From: Betaproteobacteria bacterium
Lineage (GTDB): Bacteria > Pseudomonadota > Gammaproteobacteria > Burkholderiales > Usitatibacteraceae
Length of the DNA: 64,000 bases
Direction: 5' to 3'
NCBI GenBank assembly: GCA_016791265.1
Contig: JAEUMY010000013.1
Coordinates: 1 to 64,000, forward strand
The position numbers were made by a program, and so were the translations under genes. Within the stretch, counting starts at the first letter, position 1, and each line of letters begins with the position of its first letter. The notes beneath the pieces are model-generated. The model saw only the letters and a program-made list of their open reading frames with translations, had not been told where the DNA came from and did no database searches. Positions 34,292-43,245 of the stretch are shown piece by piece.

Positions 34292-34326
34292 GGTTTAGGT
34301 CTCCCTTGGTGATGACTGTTGGGGTA

Positions 34327-34752
34327 TCAGCCCGGACGCTGGGTCGATACATGCAGCAGGCCATTCTCCTGGCCCTGGATGTAGAGGACGTCGCTGACGG
34401 CAGCCTTGCCTTCAATGCGCGCATCCCAGGTGCTGCCGCGGTACTTCACCCGGGCGAGTCCGCTGGCCTCGTTGACCCAGGACTCGAGCACAACGGTCTG
34501 ACCACGATCGAGATCATTCGATCCCTTGGCCGACTTCGGATGCCTGGCCCACCAGCGATGGACGAAATAAGTGCCCAGGAGCGCCGCGCTGCCGCCCAAG
34601 ATGACCTGGGTCCAGAAGTTGCCCCCCATGAAGGCGACCGCCGCAGCGACCAGGGCTGCGATGCCCAAAACGAGAAGGTAAAACGTGCCGGTGATCAGCT
34701 CGACGATGATGAGCACGAAACCGGCGATGGCCCAGATGAGATAGTCCTGCAT
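34327..34752 (-). CDS. NfeD-family membrane protein
   Basis: This 141-residue protein is the short NfeD form: three to four membrane segments in the first 75 residues, then a C-terminal OB-fold beta domain (DRGQTVVLESWVNEASGLARV and GSTWDAR). It acts with the SPFH protein encoded next in membrane organisation. Confidence 0.9.
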   Translation of the reverse strand: MQDYLIWAIAGFVLIIVELITGTFYLLVLGIAALVAAAVAFMGGNFWTQVILGGSAALLGTYFVHRWWARHPKSAKGSNDLDRGQTVVLESWVNEASGLARVKYRGSTWDARIEGKAAVSDVLYIQGQENGLLHVSTQRPG

Positions 34753-34885
34753 GATGGCGTCCTCTTTTGCTTTGATCGTATTGTGACGACAAATCCAGCT
34801 GGAACAACCGGCTTGAGCCGAAGCCCCCGCGCCACGCGACCGGCGACGAAAGCGCCGGACGAACGGCGATGCGCCGGCGCGCGCG

Positions 34886-35344
34886 CTACACCGGCCGTTT
34901 GGCCGAAATCACGCCCGTGTTGACTCCCGCCCACCCCAACCCGCCAAAGAGCCGGGCATGTTCGATTTTGACGCAACGATCCATGACCACGTCCAGCCCG
35001 GCTGCGCGCGCCTTCTCCGCCGCCGCCGCATTGACGACCCCGAGCTGCATCCAGAGGCACTTGGCGCCTATCGCGACAGCCTCGTCGGCGAGCGGACCGA
35101 TGTCCTCGCTTTTGCGGAAGCAATCGACCATGTCGATCTGGAACGGAATCTCCGTCAACGAAGCGTAGCACCTCTCGCCCAGCACCTCTTGATAGGCCGG
35201 GTTGACGGGCACGATGCGATAGCCATGCTCCTGCATGTACTTGGCGGCAAAGTAGCTGGGGCGCCACCAGTTGGCGGATAGACCAACGACGGCGATGACA
35301 CGGTTCGTCTTGAGAATGCGGCGTAAGGAGGAAATGTCATCCAC
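34886..35344 (-). CDS. CoA-binding domain protein (YccU-like)
   Basis: This 152-residue single-domain Rossmann protein has IAVVGLSANWWRPSYFAAKYM at the start, PVNPAYQEVLGERCYASL in the middle and a C-terminal DVVMDRCVKIEHARLFGG, matching the YccU/CoA_binding_2 family. I start it at the GTG at 35344; a longer in-frame extension is not family-like. It binds CoA or a nucleotide in the cytoplasm, but its biological role is unknown. Confidence 0.86.
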   Translation of the reverse strand: MDDISSLRRILKTNRVIAVVGLSANWWRPSYFAAKYMQEHGYRIVPVNPAYQEVLGERCYASLTEIPFQIDMVDCFRKSEDIGPLADEAVAIGAKCLWMQLGVVNAAAAEKARAAGLDVVMDRCVKIEHARLFGGLGWAGVNTGVISAKRPV

Positions 35345-35465
35345 GATGAGACCTGCGCGTTCAGAAGTTCGCTGCAAGAATACCGGAACTTCACCCTGTG
35401 GTTGCCCGCCAAACGGTGATCCCACCCTCTCGCATCCGCGCTATCCACCTTCATTGCCCTCGAAC

Positions 35466-37196
35466 ATGCCTTCAATCCCGCTCAAGCAGGCACTCACCTT
35501 CGCATTGCTTTGGCTCTCCACAGCGTCGGCCAGCGCGGCCAATCACGCGGCCACGGTCGCCGCGCTGGGCGACGGCCCGCACCCGGTCGCCTGCAGCAAT
35601 CTGGCCCACGATGAGGCACGCATGAACCAGATTGGCGGCCGGCCGGCGGAGTTCTGGGAGGGCATCGCCAATACCGACAACGGTGGCAACATTCCGCGCT
35701 ACATCACCGACATCCTGCTGGAACCGGCAGCGACACCGCAGTTTGGCCTGGCGGTGCCGGATGATCGTGGACTGTATCGCGGCTTCGCGGGGACGACGCT
35801 GCCCGTGGTGTTGCTGGTGTGTCACCCCACCTCCATGGCGAATATTCGCAATGACTACCGCCTGCCCGACGCGCAGTCGCTGCCGAAAATGCAACGCGCG
35901 GGCGAGACGCCGATCTTCCCCGCCGGCGCCGCCAAACTGCCGCTCATCCTGTACTCCCACGGCCTCGGCGGCAGTCCGGTGAGTGACGATTACCTCGGCA
36001 CGCTCCGCACACTCGCCAGCCACGGCTACATCGTCGCGGCGCTCTTTCACGGCGACGCGCGCATCACCCGCATTCGCATCGCGGACCTGAACGACCTCTT
36101 CTATCTCGCCCGCGAGTTCGAGCGCTACGTGGAATTGCAGGCGCTGCGTCCGCTGGCGCTTTCACAAGCGCTGGACTACCTGCTCCGCCATCCTGACTAC
36201 GCCGACCGCATCGACGTGGGCCGCATCGGCGGATTCGGCGCGAGCATGGGCGGCGAGGCGATGCTGCTCGCGATGGGCGCCCGGCTCACGCAAAGCTACT
36301 CGAACCTGTCCTCGCGCACCGTGCAGAACGAACCGCGCATCAAGGCGGCCGCCGGCTACGTGCCCTATGGCGGATTGAGTTTCCTGCCCGCGTTTGGTGA
36401 CGACCAGCATGGCGTCGATGGCATCACCAAGCCCTGGCTGGCGGTGAGCGGCACGGCGGACACGACGGCGCCGATCAGCCTCATGCAGCAGGCGGTGAAC
36501 CGCATGAAGGGAAGTCGCTATCTGGTGGCGTTGGACGGGGTGCCGCACGAATACAAACCCGAATATTCGCAAGACGTGTTCACCTGGGTGGTGACCTTTC
36601 TCGACGCCCACGTGAAGGGTGATGCCGATGCGCTGTCGCGACTGGTGCGGATGGCGCGGGTGCGGGACGGCCTCGCCGACTCGGTGCGCGTGGACTACAC
36701 CGCGCCTCGATCCGCATCAGCCAGCGAAGTCATCGTCACTGAACTTCGCCATGATGCGACCGGCCATTTCGTGAACGCGGTCGGTCAAGGCGAGGTCGAT
36801 TTCGTCCTGGGCTTTCCGGGTTGGCGCCCGACCGGGTTCAACTTCAAGGCCATCGCCGACAACGGCGCCAGCAGCGCCGCCTGCCGCTTCTACTACCTCG
36901 GCAATGGATTCGATGTGATGGGCGGCAAGGACTCCCTCTACATCACGCCGGAGCCCGCGCTCTGCAACTACGGCAAAGCGCGAACGCGGGAGTGGAATTT
37001 CCTGGCAGCGAACATTTCACTGCCCCGCGCGGAGAATGGCATCTGCCCGGCGGGCACCATCGCGGTGAACGTGGTCTACAACAATCAGACATCGGGCGCG
37101 GTGAACCATCGTTTTGTCACCAGCAACGCGGCGGTGGCGGACTCGGAGCGCGGTGGCGCCCTCAATCAGGGCGTCGCGATGTGCGCGCCGCTTTGA
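35466..37196 (+). CDS. Secreted alpha/beta hydrolase
   Basis: This 576-residue protein has a signal peptide (LKQALTFALLWLSTASASA) and a dienelactone-hydrolase-like alpha/beta core: LILYSHGLGGSPVSDDY oxyanion region, GGFGASMGGEAM nucleophile elbow and SGTADTTAPISL acid loop, with a C-terminal beta-rich domain of 200 residues. The ATG at 35466 is chosen because it begins the signal peptide; the longer frame upstream lies antisense to the CoA-binding gene. Substrate unknown; an extracellular ester or polyester is possible. One exact and one degenerate palindrome copy lie inside. Confidence 0.82.
   Translation: MPSIPLKQALTFALLWLSTASASAANHAATVAALGDGPHPVACSNLAHDEARMNQIGGRPAEFWEGIANTDNGGNIPRYITDILLEPAATPQFGLAVPDDRGLYRGFAGTTLPVVLLVCHPTSMANIRNDYRLPDAQSLPKMQRAGETPIFPAGAAKLPLILYSHGLGGSPVSDDYLGTLRTLASHGYIVAALFHGDARITRIRIADLNDLFYLAREFERYVELQALRPLALSQALDYLLRHPDYADRIDVGRIGGFGASMGGEAMLLAMGARLTQSYSNLSSRTVQNEPRIKAAAGYVPYGGLSFLPAFGDDQHGVDGITKPWLAVSGTADTTAPISLMQQAVNRMKGSRYLVALDGVPHEYKPEYSQDVFTWVVTFLDAHVKGDADALSRLVRMARVRDGLADSVRVDYTAPRSASASEVIVTELRHDATGHFVNAVGQGEVDFVLGFPGWRPTGFNFKAIADNGASSAACRFYYLGNGFDVMGGKDSLYITPEPALCNYGKARTREWNFLAANISLPRAENGICPAGTIAVNVVYNNQTSGAVNHRFVTSNAAVADSERGGALNQGVAMCAPL
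35838..35849. repeat. Iterated palindrome, copy 20 (in secreted hydrolase gene)
   Basis: Read as ANIR in TSMANIRNDYR, in a loop before the first conserved core strand. Confidence 0.95.
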
Positions 37197-37240
37197 TGCG
37201 GCGTTCTCCGCGCGGCTGCCGAACCGCCTGAAAGAAACCG

Positions 37241-37266
37241 GGGCAGTGCGAATATTCGCACTGCCC
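37241..37266. terminator. 26-base perfect palindrome built around the iterated motif
   Basis: Copy 21 of the 12-base motif (37248-37259) is flanked by GGGCAGT on the left and ACTGCCC on the right, giving 26 fully symmetric bases. It lies in the 104-bp gap between the converging hydrolase gene and ccmH. A cruciform or bidirectional terminator is likely, though no T-run follows. Confidence 0.6.
37248..37259. repeat. Iterated palindrome, copy 21 (core of the 26-base palindrome)
   Basis: The only copy in which the symmetry extends by seven bases on both sides. Confidence 0.95.
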
Positions 37267-37300
37267 GTGCGCGAGCTTGAATGGAAACGCCGAAAAACCG

Positions 37301-37783
37301 CTACTCGTCGAGCAGCTTGCGCACGCGCTCCGCGTCATGCGGCGCCGGAACACTGCCGCCGCCGCCCGGACCCTCATCGCCGCCCCGTCCGCGCCGACGA
37401 ACGACGAGCATGAACACCACGCCGCCCACCAACAACAACGCGAACGGCCCGACCCAGAGCAGCCAGGTGCTGCTCTTCACCGGCGGTCGGTAGAGGATGA
37501 AATCGCCATAGCGGGTCTGCAGGAAGTCCTTGATTTCAGCGTTCGTCTTTCCGGCCAGTGCGAGGCCGCGAATCTCGCGGCGCAGGTCATCGGCCAGACC
37601 CGCTGGCGAGTCGGCCAGCGTCTGGTTCTGGCAGACCAGGCAGCGAAGTTCAGTCTCCAGCACCTTGAGCCGCTGCTCGAGTTCCGGACTGATGGGTGGC
37701 AGCGGTTGGCTGGGCGCCTGCGCGAATGCGATGCTGGTCAGCACCGCACCGACAAAGGCGAATATTCGCAAGGCGGTCATCAT
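37301..37783 (-). CDS. ccmH: Cytochrome c maturation protein CcmH
   Basis: This 160-residue thioredox protein reduces apocytochrome Cys pairs. It has a signal peptide (LRIFAFVGAVLTSIAFA), the active site LRCLVCQNQTLADS, and a membrane segment (LLWVGPFALLLVGGVVFMLVV) near residue 115. A palindrome copy lies in the signal-peptide coding part, read as RIFA. It overlaps ccmG by 4 bp and is the last gene of the ccm operon, in the short CcmH form without the fused TPR domain, which is encoded separately as ccmI. Confidence 0.95.
   Translation of the reverse strand: MMTALRIFAFVGAVLTSIAFAQAPSQPLPPISPELEQRLKVLETELRCLVCQNQTLADSPAGLADDLRREIRGLALAGKTNAEIKDFLQTRYGDFILYRPPVKSSTWLLWVGPFALLLVGGVVFMLVVRRRGRGGDEGPGGGGSVPAPHDAERVRKLLDE
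37758..37769. repeat. Iterated palindrome, copy 22 (in ccmH signal peptide)
   Basis: Read in the third frame as Arg-Ile-Phe-Ala at residues 6-9, just after the basic start of the signal peptide. Confidence 0.95.
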
Positions 37784-38316
37784 GATTTCTTGAGTTTTTC
37801 GATGAGCGGCAAGATGTCCTTCTGCAGCGACTCGGCGGAAATGGGGCCGATGTGCTTCATGCGGATGATGCCTTGCTTGTCGATGACGAACGTTTCCGGC
37901 GCGCCGTACACGCCGAAATCGATGGCCACGCGTCCGTCCAGGTCCGCGATGGACGCCACATAGGGGTCGCCGTACTTGTTCAGCCAGGCGATGGCGTCCT
38001 CGCGCTTGTCCTTCCAGTTCAAGCCATAGATGGGCACGATGTTGTTCTTGGCGATCTCATTGAGCAGCGGGTGCTCGATGCGGCAGCTCACGCACCATGA
38101 ACCCCACACATTCAACAACCACACCTGGCCTTTGAGATCGGCGGCGGTGAGCCTCTGGTCCGGCGCATGCAACTTGGGCAGCGAGAAATTGGGCACTGGC
38201 TTGTCCACCAACGGCGACGGCACTTCGCGCGGGTTGAGGCTGAGACCCTTGAACAGAAAGTAAACCAGCACGGCGAAGATGCCGAGCGGCAGGAGATAGC
38301 GCCAGACCTGGGGCAT
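37780..38316 (-). CDS. ccmG: Thiol:disulfide interchange protein CcmG/DsbE
   Basis: This 178-residue membrane-anchored thioredoxin-fold protein has an N-terminal anchor (YLLPLGIFAVLVYFLFKGL), the CcmG insert PSPLVDKPVPNFSLPKL, and the active site WGSWCVSCRIEHP. The cis-Pro region is VYGAPETFVID. GAAGG lies 7 bases before the ATG at 38316; a GTG two codons upstream overlaps the ccmF stop and is an alternative start. It reduces the Cys pair in CcmH or the apocytochrome in the periplasm. Confidence 0.93.
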   Translation of the reverse strand: MPQVWRYLLPLGIFAVLVYFLFKGLSLNPREVPSPLVDKPVPNFSLPKLHAPDQRLTAADLKGQVWLLNVWGSWCVSCRIEHPLLNEIAKNNIVPIYGLNWKDKREDAIAWLNKYGDPYVASIADLDGRVAIDFGVYGAPETFVIDKQGIIRMKHIGPISAESLQKDILPLIEKLKKS

Positions 38317-38318
38317 GT

Positions 38319-40409
38319 TCACGCCTTCGCTGTTGCCGGCGAGCCGCCACGGCGGTGCTTGCGGCGGCCATGCCGGGGCGCCGGGGCGCCTGCGGGCGCA
38401 GCGGGCCGACCCGGGTCGGCCGGGGGCGCGCCGGGCGGCAACGCCACCGCCTCGCGTTTCACCTTGATGCGGTAGCGCCGATCCGCGATGGCGAGAAAGC
38501 CGCCCAACGCCATCAGGAAACAGCCGCCCCAGATCCAGTCGATGAAGGGCTTCACGTACAGACGTAGCGACCACGCGCCGTCGGTGGCACCCTGCACGGG
38601 CTCACCCAGGGACACGTAGATATCGCGGACAAGGCCGGAGTCGATGTCGGCCTCGGTCATGGTCTGGCCGGAGGCGAAGTACATGCGCTTTTCCGGATGC
38701 ATGACTTCGCGGAGCGAGGTTCCGCTATAGACCTCCACCGTGCCGCGCACCGCGTTGTAGTTGGGGCCTTGCACATCCTTCACGCCGACGAACTTGAAGC
38801 TGAGTCCGCGCAGCTCCGCCGAGTCGCCGGGCGCCATGCGCACGTCTTTCTCGACTTCATAGCCCCTCACCAGCGTGACACCGATGACGAACACGGCCAC
38901 GCCGATGTGCGCGAGATGCATGCCGTAGTAGGACGGCGTGCTCGCCGCGACCTTGCGCCAGAAGCCGGATTGCGGGGACTGCATGAAGCGATGCCGCAGC
39001 GCCATGCCGGTGGTGATGAAAATCCAGAGCGCGAAGAAGAGGCCCAATGCCACCAGCGGCATCCAGGTGCCCATGACGAAAGGCAGGATCAGCGCCGCGA
39101 TCACGCCCACGGCCAGCGCCCATTTCAATCGCTGCCAGAGATCGGGCAGCTTGGCCTCGCGCCATTGCGCGATGGGGCCGACACCGATCAGAAACAACGC
39201 GGGCGCCATCAGCGGGTAGAACACCGCGTCAAAGTACGGCGGGCCGACGGAAATCTTGCCCATGTTCAACGCGTCGAGAAACAATGGATACAGCGTGCCC
39301 AGCATCACCGCCGCCATCGCGACGACCAGCACCACATTGTTGGCGAGCAGCAATGACTCGCGCGACAGAGCGGAAAATTTGGCACCCAGGCCGACCTTGG
39401 GTGCGCGCCACGCATACAGCGCGAGCGAGCTGCCGATGACGACGACGAGGAAGCCGAGAATGAACACGCCACGCTTGGGATCGGTGGCGAAGGCATGCAC
39501 CGAGGTCAGCACGCCTGAGCGCACGAGGAACGTGCCGAGCAGCGACAGCGAGAACGCCATGATCGCGAGCAGCACGGTCCAGCTCTTGAACGTGCCGCGC
39601 TTTTCGGTGACCGCGAGCGAGTGAATCAACGCCGTGCCCACGAGCCACGGCATGAAGGACGCGTTTTCCACCGGGTCCCAGAACCACCAGCCGCCCCAGC
39701 CCAGTTCGTAGTACGCCCACCAGCTGCCCAGGGCGATCCCGATGGTGAGAAAGCACCATGCCGTCGTCGTCCAGGGCCGCGACCAGCGCGCCCACGTCGC
39801 ATCCAGCTTGCCGCCGATGAGCGCCGCGACCGCGAATGCGAACGCCACCGAAAAGCCCACGTAGCCCATGTACAACATCGGAGGGTGGATGATCATGCCG
39901 GGGTCTTGCAACAGCGGATTGAGGTCACGCCCATCCGGCGCCGCCGGCAGCAGGCGATCAAACGGGTTGGAGGTCAGCAGAATGAAGAGCAGAAAGCCCA
40001 CGCTCGCCAAACCCATCACGCCGATGACGCGCGCCACCATTTGGATAGGCAGGTTGCGGCTGAACACCGACACGGCGAAGGTCCAGCCCGCCATCATCAG
40101 GGTCCACAACAACATCGACCCTTCATGCGAACCCCAGCTCGCCGTCAGCCGGTAGTACCACGGCAGCTTCGAGTTCGAGTTCTGCGCCACGTTGGCCACA
40201 CTGAAGTCGTTCACGTAGAACGAATACATCAGGCACGCGAAGGCGAAGGCGACGAAGACGAACTGTCCCTGCGCCAACGGCCGCGCAAGGTTCATGAGCA
40301 GCGCGTTGCCGCGGTCGCCGGTGCCCGCGCCGACCAGCGGCACGATGCCCTGCGCGATGGCGAGAACGAGCGCCAGGATGATGGCGAAGTGGCCGAGCTC
40401 TGGAATCAT
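38319..40409 (-). CDS. ccmF: Heme lyase CcmF
   Basis: This 696-residue protein has about 15 membrane segments and the WWD motif ([20 protein letters not shown], near residue 240), which binds heme for ligation to apocytochrome CXXCH sites. The C-terminus has a proline/alanine-rich tail. It overlaps ccmE at its start (ATGA) and is followed at once by ccmG. The length is a little above the family usual 650 because of the extra tail after [10 protein letters not shown]. Confidence 0.95.
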   Translation of the reverse strand: MIPELGHFAIILALVLAIAQGIVPLVGAGTGDRGNALLMNLARPLAQGQFVFVAFAFACLMYSFYVNDFSVANVAQNSNSKLPWYYRLTASWGSHEGSMLLWTLMMAGWTFAVSVFSRNLPIQMVARVIGVMGLASVGFLLFILLTSNPFDRLLPAAPDGRDLNPLLQDPGMIIHPPMLYMGYVGFSVAFAFAVAALIGGKLDATWARWSRPWTTTAWCFLTIGIALGSWWAYYELGWGGWWFWDPVENASFMPWLVGTALIHSLAVTEKRGTFKSWTVLLAIMAFSLSLLGTFLVRSGVLTSVHAFATDPKRGVFILGFLVVVIGSSLALYAWRAPKVGLGAKFSALSRESLLLANNVVLVVAMAAVMLGTLYPLFLDALNMGKISVGPPYFDAVFYPLMAPALFLIGVGPIAQWREAKLPDLWQRLKWALAVGVIAALILPFVMGTWMPLVALGLFFALWIFITTGMALRHRFMQSPQSGFWRKVAASTPSYYGMHLAHIGVAVFVIGVTLVRGYEVEKDVRMAPGDSAELRGLSFKFVGVKDVQGPNYNAVRGTVEVYSGTSLREVMHPEKRMYFASGQTMTEADIDSGLVRDIYVSLGEPVQGATDGAWSLRLYVKPFIDWIWGGCFLMALGGFLAIADRRYRIKVKREAVALPPGAPPADPGRPAAPAGAPAPRHGRRKHRRGGSPATAKA

Positions 40410-40936
40410 GGTTTGGCTCCTGCGGGCGCCGGGGCTGGGGACGGGGGGCTTGAGGCTGAAGGCTGCTGGGTCACCACGGGTTTCTCACCGGCGAACATCT
40501 CCCCCTTGATGGGATGTCCCGCCTTTCTCAACGCTTCCGCGGCTTCCGGGGCCATGTAGTTTTCGTCGTGCTTGGCAAGAACTTCGGAGGCTGTGAAGAC
40601 ACCGTCAGCGCCGACACGGCCCTGCGCCACCACGCCTTTGCCTTCCTTGAACAGGTCGGGAAGGATGCCGGTATAGCTCACCGGCACGGACTTGGCCGTG
40701 TCGGTGACCGAGAAGCGGACCGTGAGGCCGTTGGAATCACGCTGCACGCTTCCCGCCGTGACAAGACCGCCGAGCCGGAATGGCTTGCCCTGCGGCACCT
40801 CCTTGTTGGCGACCTGGGTCGGCGTGTAGAAGAAGACGAGATTACTGTTGAAAGCCTTGAGCACGAGGCCCACGGCGACGCCCAGCACGGCGAGGCCGGC
40901 GGCGATCCAGACAAAGCGCTTGTGGCGGGGCTTCAT
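40406..40936 (-). CDS. ccmE: Heme chaperone CcmE
   Basis: This 176-residue protein has an N-terminal membrane anchor ([20 protein letters not shown]) and the OB-fold heme chaperone domain. The heme-binding His is in [12 protein letters not shown], the canonical HxxxY motif. The C-terminus is a Pro/Ala/Ser-rich tail. It carries heme from CcmC to CcmF in the periplasm. It overlaps both ccmD and ccmF by 4 bp. Confidence 0.95.
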   Translation of the reverse strand: MKPRHKRFVWIAAGLAVLGVAVGLVLKAFNSNLVFFYTPTQVANKEVPQGKPFRLGGLVTAGSVQRDSNGLTVRFSVTDTAKSVPVSYTGILPDLFKEGKGVVAQGRVGADGVFTASEVLAKHDENYMAPEAAEALRKAGHPIKGEMFAGEKPVVTQQPSASSPPSPAPAPAGAKP

Positions 40937-41073
40937 GCGTCACCCATCTGTCTTGCCTCGCGGAGCGCGGCCAGCGAGCGCCGGGCGCCCAGCCAAAGCC
41001 AAAGCAGTTCCACGGCAAGTGCGACGGCGGAGACGCCGTAGGCACCCAGAATGAAGAATTGATGTTCGGTCAT
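40933..41073 (-). CDS. ccmD: Heme exporter small subunit CcmD
   Basis: This 46-residue protein is too short for most gene finders. It has a membrane segment ([24 protein letters not shown] from residue 6) followed by a basic tail ([17 protein letters not shown]), the classic CcmD form. Its TGA overlaps the ATG of ccmE. It stabilises the CcmABC-CcmE complex and helps CcmE release. It is placed between ccmC and ccmE, as in most Pseudomonadota. Confidence 0.9.
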   Translation of the reverse strand: MTEHQFFILGAYGVSAVALAVELLWLWLGARRSLAALREARQMGDA

Positions 41074-41107
41074 GGCGATTCCAGTGCTTCAACATAGGGT
41101 TCTGATG

Positions 41108-41833
41108 TCAGGGACGGTCCAGCAGTTCCTGCACCCAAGCGGTGTTTTTTTCTCTTTCCAGGATGATGCCGCGGACGCGCCACAGCGCCACAGCGATGGC
41201 ATAGGCCCACATGGCGAAGGTCATGACCATCATGGCCGCGAGCATGGTGTCCGCCATCTTTGACGAGCCCGGTACGACTGTGGCGCCCTGATGCAGGGTG
41301 TTCCACCAGCGCACGGAGAAATAGATGATGGGCACGTTCACCACGCCAACGAGCACGAGCAGCGCGCCCGCCTTGTCCGCGCGGCGCCGGTCCTCGATGG
41401 CATTGTCCAGCGCCATGTAGCCGAAATAGAGGAAGAGCAGAAACAGCGTGGAGGTCATGCGGGCGTCCCAGGCCCAGTAGGTGCCCCAGGTGGGTTTGCC
41501 CCACAGCGCACCGGTCCACAAGGCGATCGCGGTCATGATCGCCCCCGTCGGTGCGAGCGCCTGCATCATCATGGCGGACAGTCGGGTGTTGAACACCAGC
41601 GCCAGACAGGCATACATCGCCATCACCAGATAGATGAACATGCCCATCCAGGCACTCGGCACATGGATGAAGATGATCCGGTACACCTCGCCTTGCTGAA
41701 AGTCGGTGGGCGCGATGATGAATCCCTGATAAAGCCCGACCGCGGTCAGCACCAGGGCGATAACCGCGAACACGGGCGCCAGCTTGCCGGCCAGCGGATA
41801 GAAGGATGCGGGAGAGGCGTATTTGAACAGCAT
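41108..41833 (-). CDS. ccmC: Heme exporter/handling protein CcmC
   Basis: This 241-residue protein has six membrane segments and the WWD motif (WGTYWAWDARMTST) between helices 3 and 4, with flanking His in FIHVPSAW and NTLHQG. It presents heme to CcmE in the periplasm. A gap of 111 bp with a hairpin and palindrome copy 23 separates it from ccmB, the largest gap in the otherwise compact operon. Confidence 0.95.
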   Translation of the reverse strand: MLFKYASPASFYPLAGKLAPVFAVIALVLTAVGLYQGFIIAPTDFQQGEVYRIIFIHVPSAWMGMFIYLVMAMYACLALVFNTRLSAMMMQALAPTGAIMTAIALWTGALWGKPTWGTYWAWDARMTSTLFLLFLYFGYMALDNAIEDRRRADKAGALLVLVGVVNVPIIYFSVRWWNTLHQGATVVPGSSKMADTMLAAMMVMTFAMWAYAIAVALWRVRGIILEREKNTAWVQELLDRP

Positions 41834-41867
41834 GGGGTTCAGGCTTCGTGACTCGGGTTGGGCCCGC

Positions 41868-41890
41868 TCCCTCCCCCTTGAGGAGGGAGG
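41868..41890. repeat. Purine/pyrimidine hairpin in the ccmB-ccmC gap
   Basis: CTCCCTCC and GGAGGGAG form a perfect 8-bp stem around a 7-base loop, 34 bp upstream of ccmC. It could influence expression of the two operon halves; no T-run is present. Confidence 0.4.
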
Positions 41891-41914
41891 GCCGGGATGA
41901 AGGTGCTCGGCCCT

Positions 41915-41926
41915 GCGAATATTCGC
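41915..41926. repeat. Iterated palindrome, copy 23 (intergenic, within ccm operon)
   Basis: Located 19 bp after the ccmB stop codon. Confidence 0.95.
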
Positions 41927-41944
41927 GATCTTCGTTGCAGCAAC

Positions 41945-42649
41945 TTAGTCCAGTGCAATTCTAATCGCTGCCGCGACCACGAAGGGTGTCGCGACCAGGC
42001 CCGCCAGCGTGCCGGCGCCCAGCAAGGCGAGATGCGCGCCGTGATCGATGCCCGCGCCAAACGATTCCACGGCACCCGCGCCAAAGATCACCACCGGCAC
42101 ATAAAGCGGCAGCACGAGGAGCGCGATGAGCAGGGATTGTCCGCGCGCGCCCAGCGTCAACGCGGCCGCGATGGCGCCAATCATGGACAGGATCGGCGAG
42201 CCGATGAGGAGCGACAACACGAGGACGCCCTGGGTGGGCGCATCCATGCCGAATTGCAAACCGATGACGGGCGCGGTGAGGCTGAGCGGCAATCCGGTCG
42301 TGAGCCAATGCGCGGCGAGCTTGCCGCCGGCGATAGCGGATAGCGGATAGGCCGACAGCGCCATTTGCTCGAGCGTCCCGTCGGCATGATCCTGCGCGAA
42401 TATTCGCGGGAGTGAAAGCAGCGTCGCCAGCACGCCACACGCCCACACCACGCCGGCGCCCACGCGCGCGAGAAGCTTCATGTCGGCGCCGATGCCGAGC
42501 GGGAACAGGCTTGCGACCATGATGAAGAAGATGACTGGCTGGGCGATCTCGGCGCGGGTGCGCCACGCGAGCAGCAAGTCGCGGCGCAGCACCGCGACAA
42601 AGCCCGGCAGCACGGCGAATTCCGCTTCGGGCTCGGCCATCGCGTTCAC
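41945..42649 (-). CDS. ccmB: Heme exporter permease CcmB
   Basis: This protein of about 234 residues has six membrane segments and the family landmarks LAWRTRAEIAQPVIFFIMVASLFPLG, LPRIFAQDHADGTLEQM and GTLAGLVATPFVVAAAIRIAL. The start may be the GTG at 42649, which overlaps the ccmA stop (GTGA), or the ATG three codons later. It is the membrane part of the CcmAB ABC complex. Palindrome copy 24 is read in the RIFA frame, within the normally conserved LPRIFAxD motif. Confidence 0.93.
   Translation of the reverse strand: MNAMAEPEAEFAVLPGFVAVLRRDLLLAWRTRAEIAQPVIFFIMVASLFPLGIGADMKLLARVGAGVVWACGVLATLLSLPRIFAQDHADGTLEQMALSAYPLSAIAGGKLAAHWLTTGLPLSLTAPVIGLQFGMDAPTQGVLVLSLLIGSPILSMIGAIAAALTLGARGQSLLIALLVLPLYVPVVIFGAGAVESFGAGIDHGAHLALLGAGTLAGLVATPFVVAAAIRIALD
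42396..42407. repeat. Iterated palindrome, copy 24 (in ccmB)
   Basis: Read as Arg-Ile-Phe-Ala; here the family consensus itself allows the motif (LPRIFA). Confidence 0.95.
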
Positions 42650-43245
42650 AGATTGAGCTCCCGCGCCGGGTGTGCGAGCGGCAGCGGCTGATGGGTGGAC
42701 AACACCGCCAGCCCGCCTTGGGCGAGATGGCGATCCAACACGTCGCAAAAGAGCGTGAGGCCCGCCGCATCCAGCGCCGTCGCCGGCTCGTCCAGAAGCC
42801 ACAGCCGCCGCCGCGCCAGCACGAGTCGCGCCAGCCCCACGCGCCGCCGCTGGCCCTGGGAGAGATGTCGCGCCGGCAGGTTGCGCCGCGAGGCGAGACC
42901 CACCTCTTGAACCGCGTCGAGAATATCGGCGCGCGACTTCGGCGCGCCATCAAGCGCCAGGGCGAAGTCGAGATTCTCGACCACGGTCAGCTCATCTTTC
43001 AACGGCGCGGTGTGTCCCTGATACGCCGTCTCGAGCTGACGCGCGGCACGGTCCGGCGAGGCGCGCCAGCGAACTTCGCCGGCGGCGGGCGCGGCAATGC
43101 CGGCGAGGATGCGGAGCAGACTGGTTTTGCCCGAGCCATTGGGGCCGCGGACGAGCAGCGCCTCGCCCGCCGCCAACTCCAAACCCAAATCGCGGAACAA
43201 CACCGCATCGCCTCGCTGGCAGGTGAGGCCGGCGGCCGAGAGCAT
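42646..43245 (-). CDS. ccmA: Heme exporter ATP-binding protein CcmA
   Basis: This 199-residue ABC ATPase has Walker A GPNGSGKTSLLRIL, the signature LSQGQRRRVGLARL, Walker B LWLLDEPATALD and the switch His in STHQPL. I start at the ATG at 43245, which gives the family-like MLSAAGLTC; the stop of ccmI overlaps it (TGATG). It drives release of holo-CcmE from the CcmABCD complex. Confidence 0.94.
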   Translation of the reverse strand: MLSAAGLTCQRGDAVLFRDLGLELAAGEALLVRGPNGSGKTSLLRILAGIAAPAAGEVRWRASPDRAARQLETAYQGHTAPLKDELTVVENLDFALALDGAPKSRADILDAVQEVGLASRRNLPARHLSQGQRRRVGLARLVLARRRLWLLDEPATALDAAGLTLFCDVLDRHLAQGGLAVLSTHQPLPLAHPARELNL

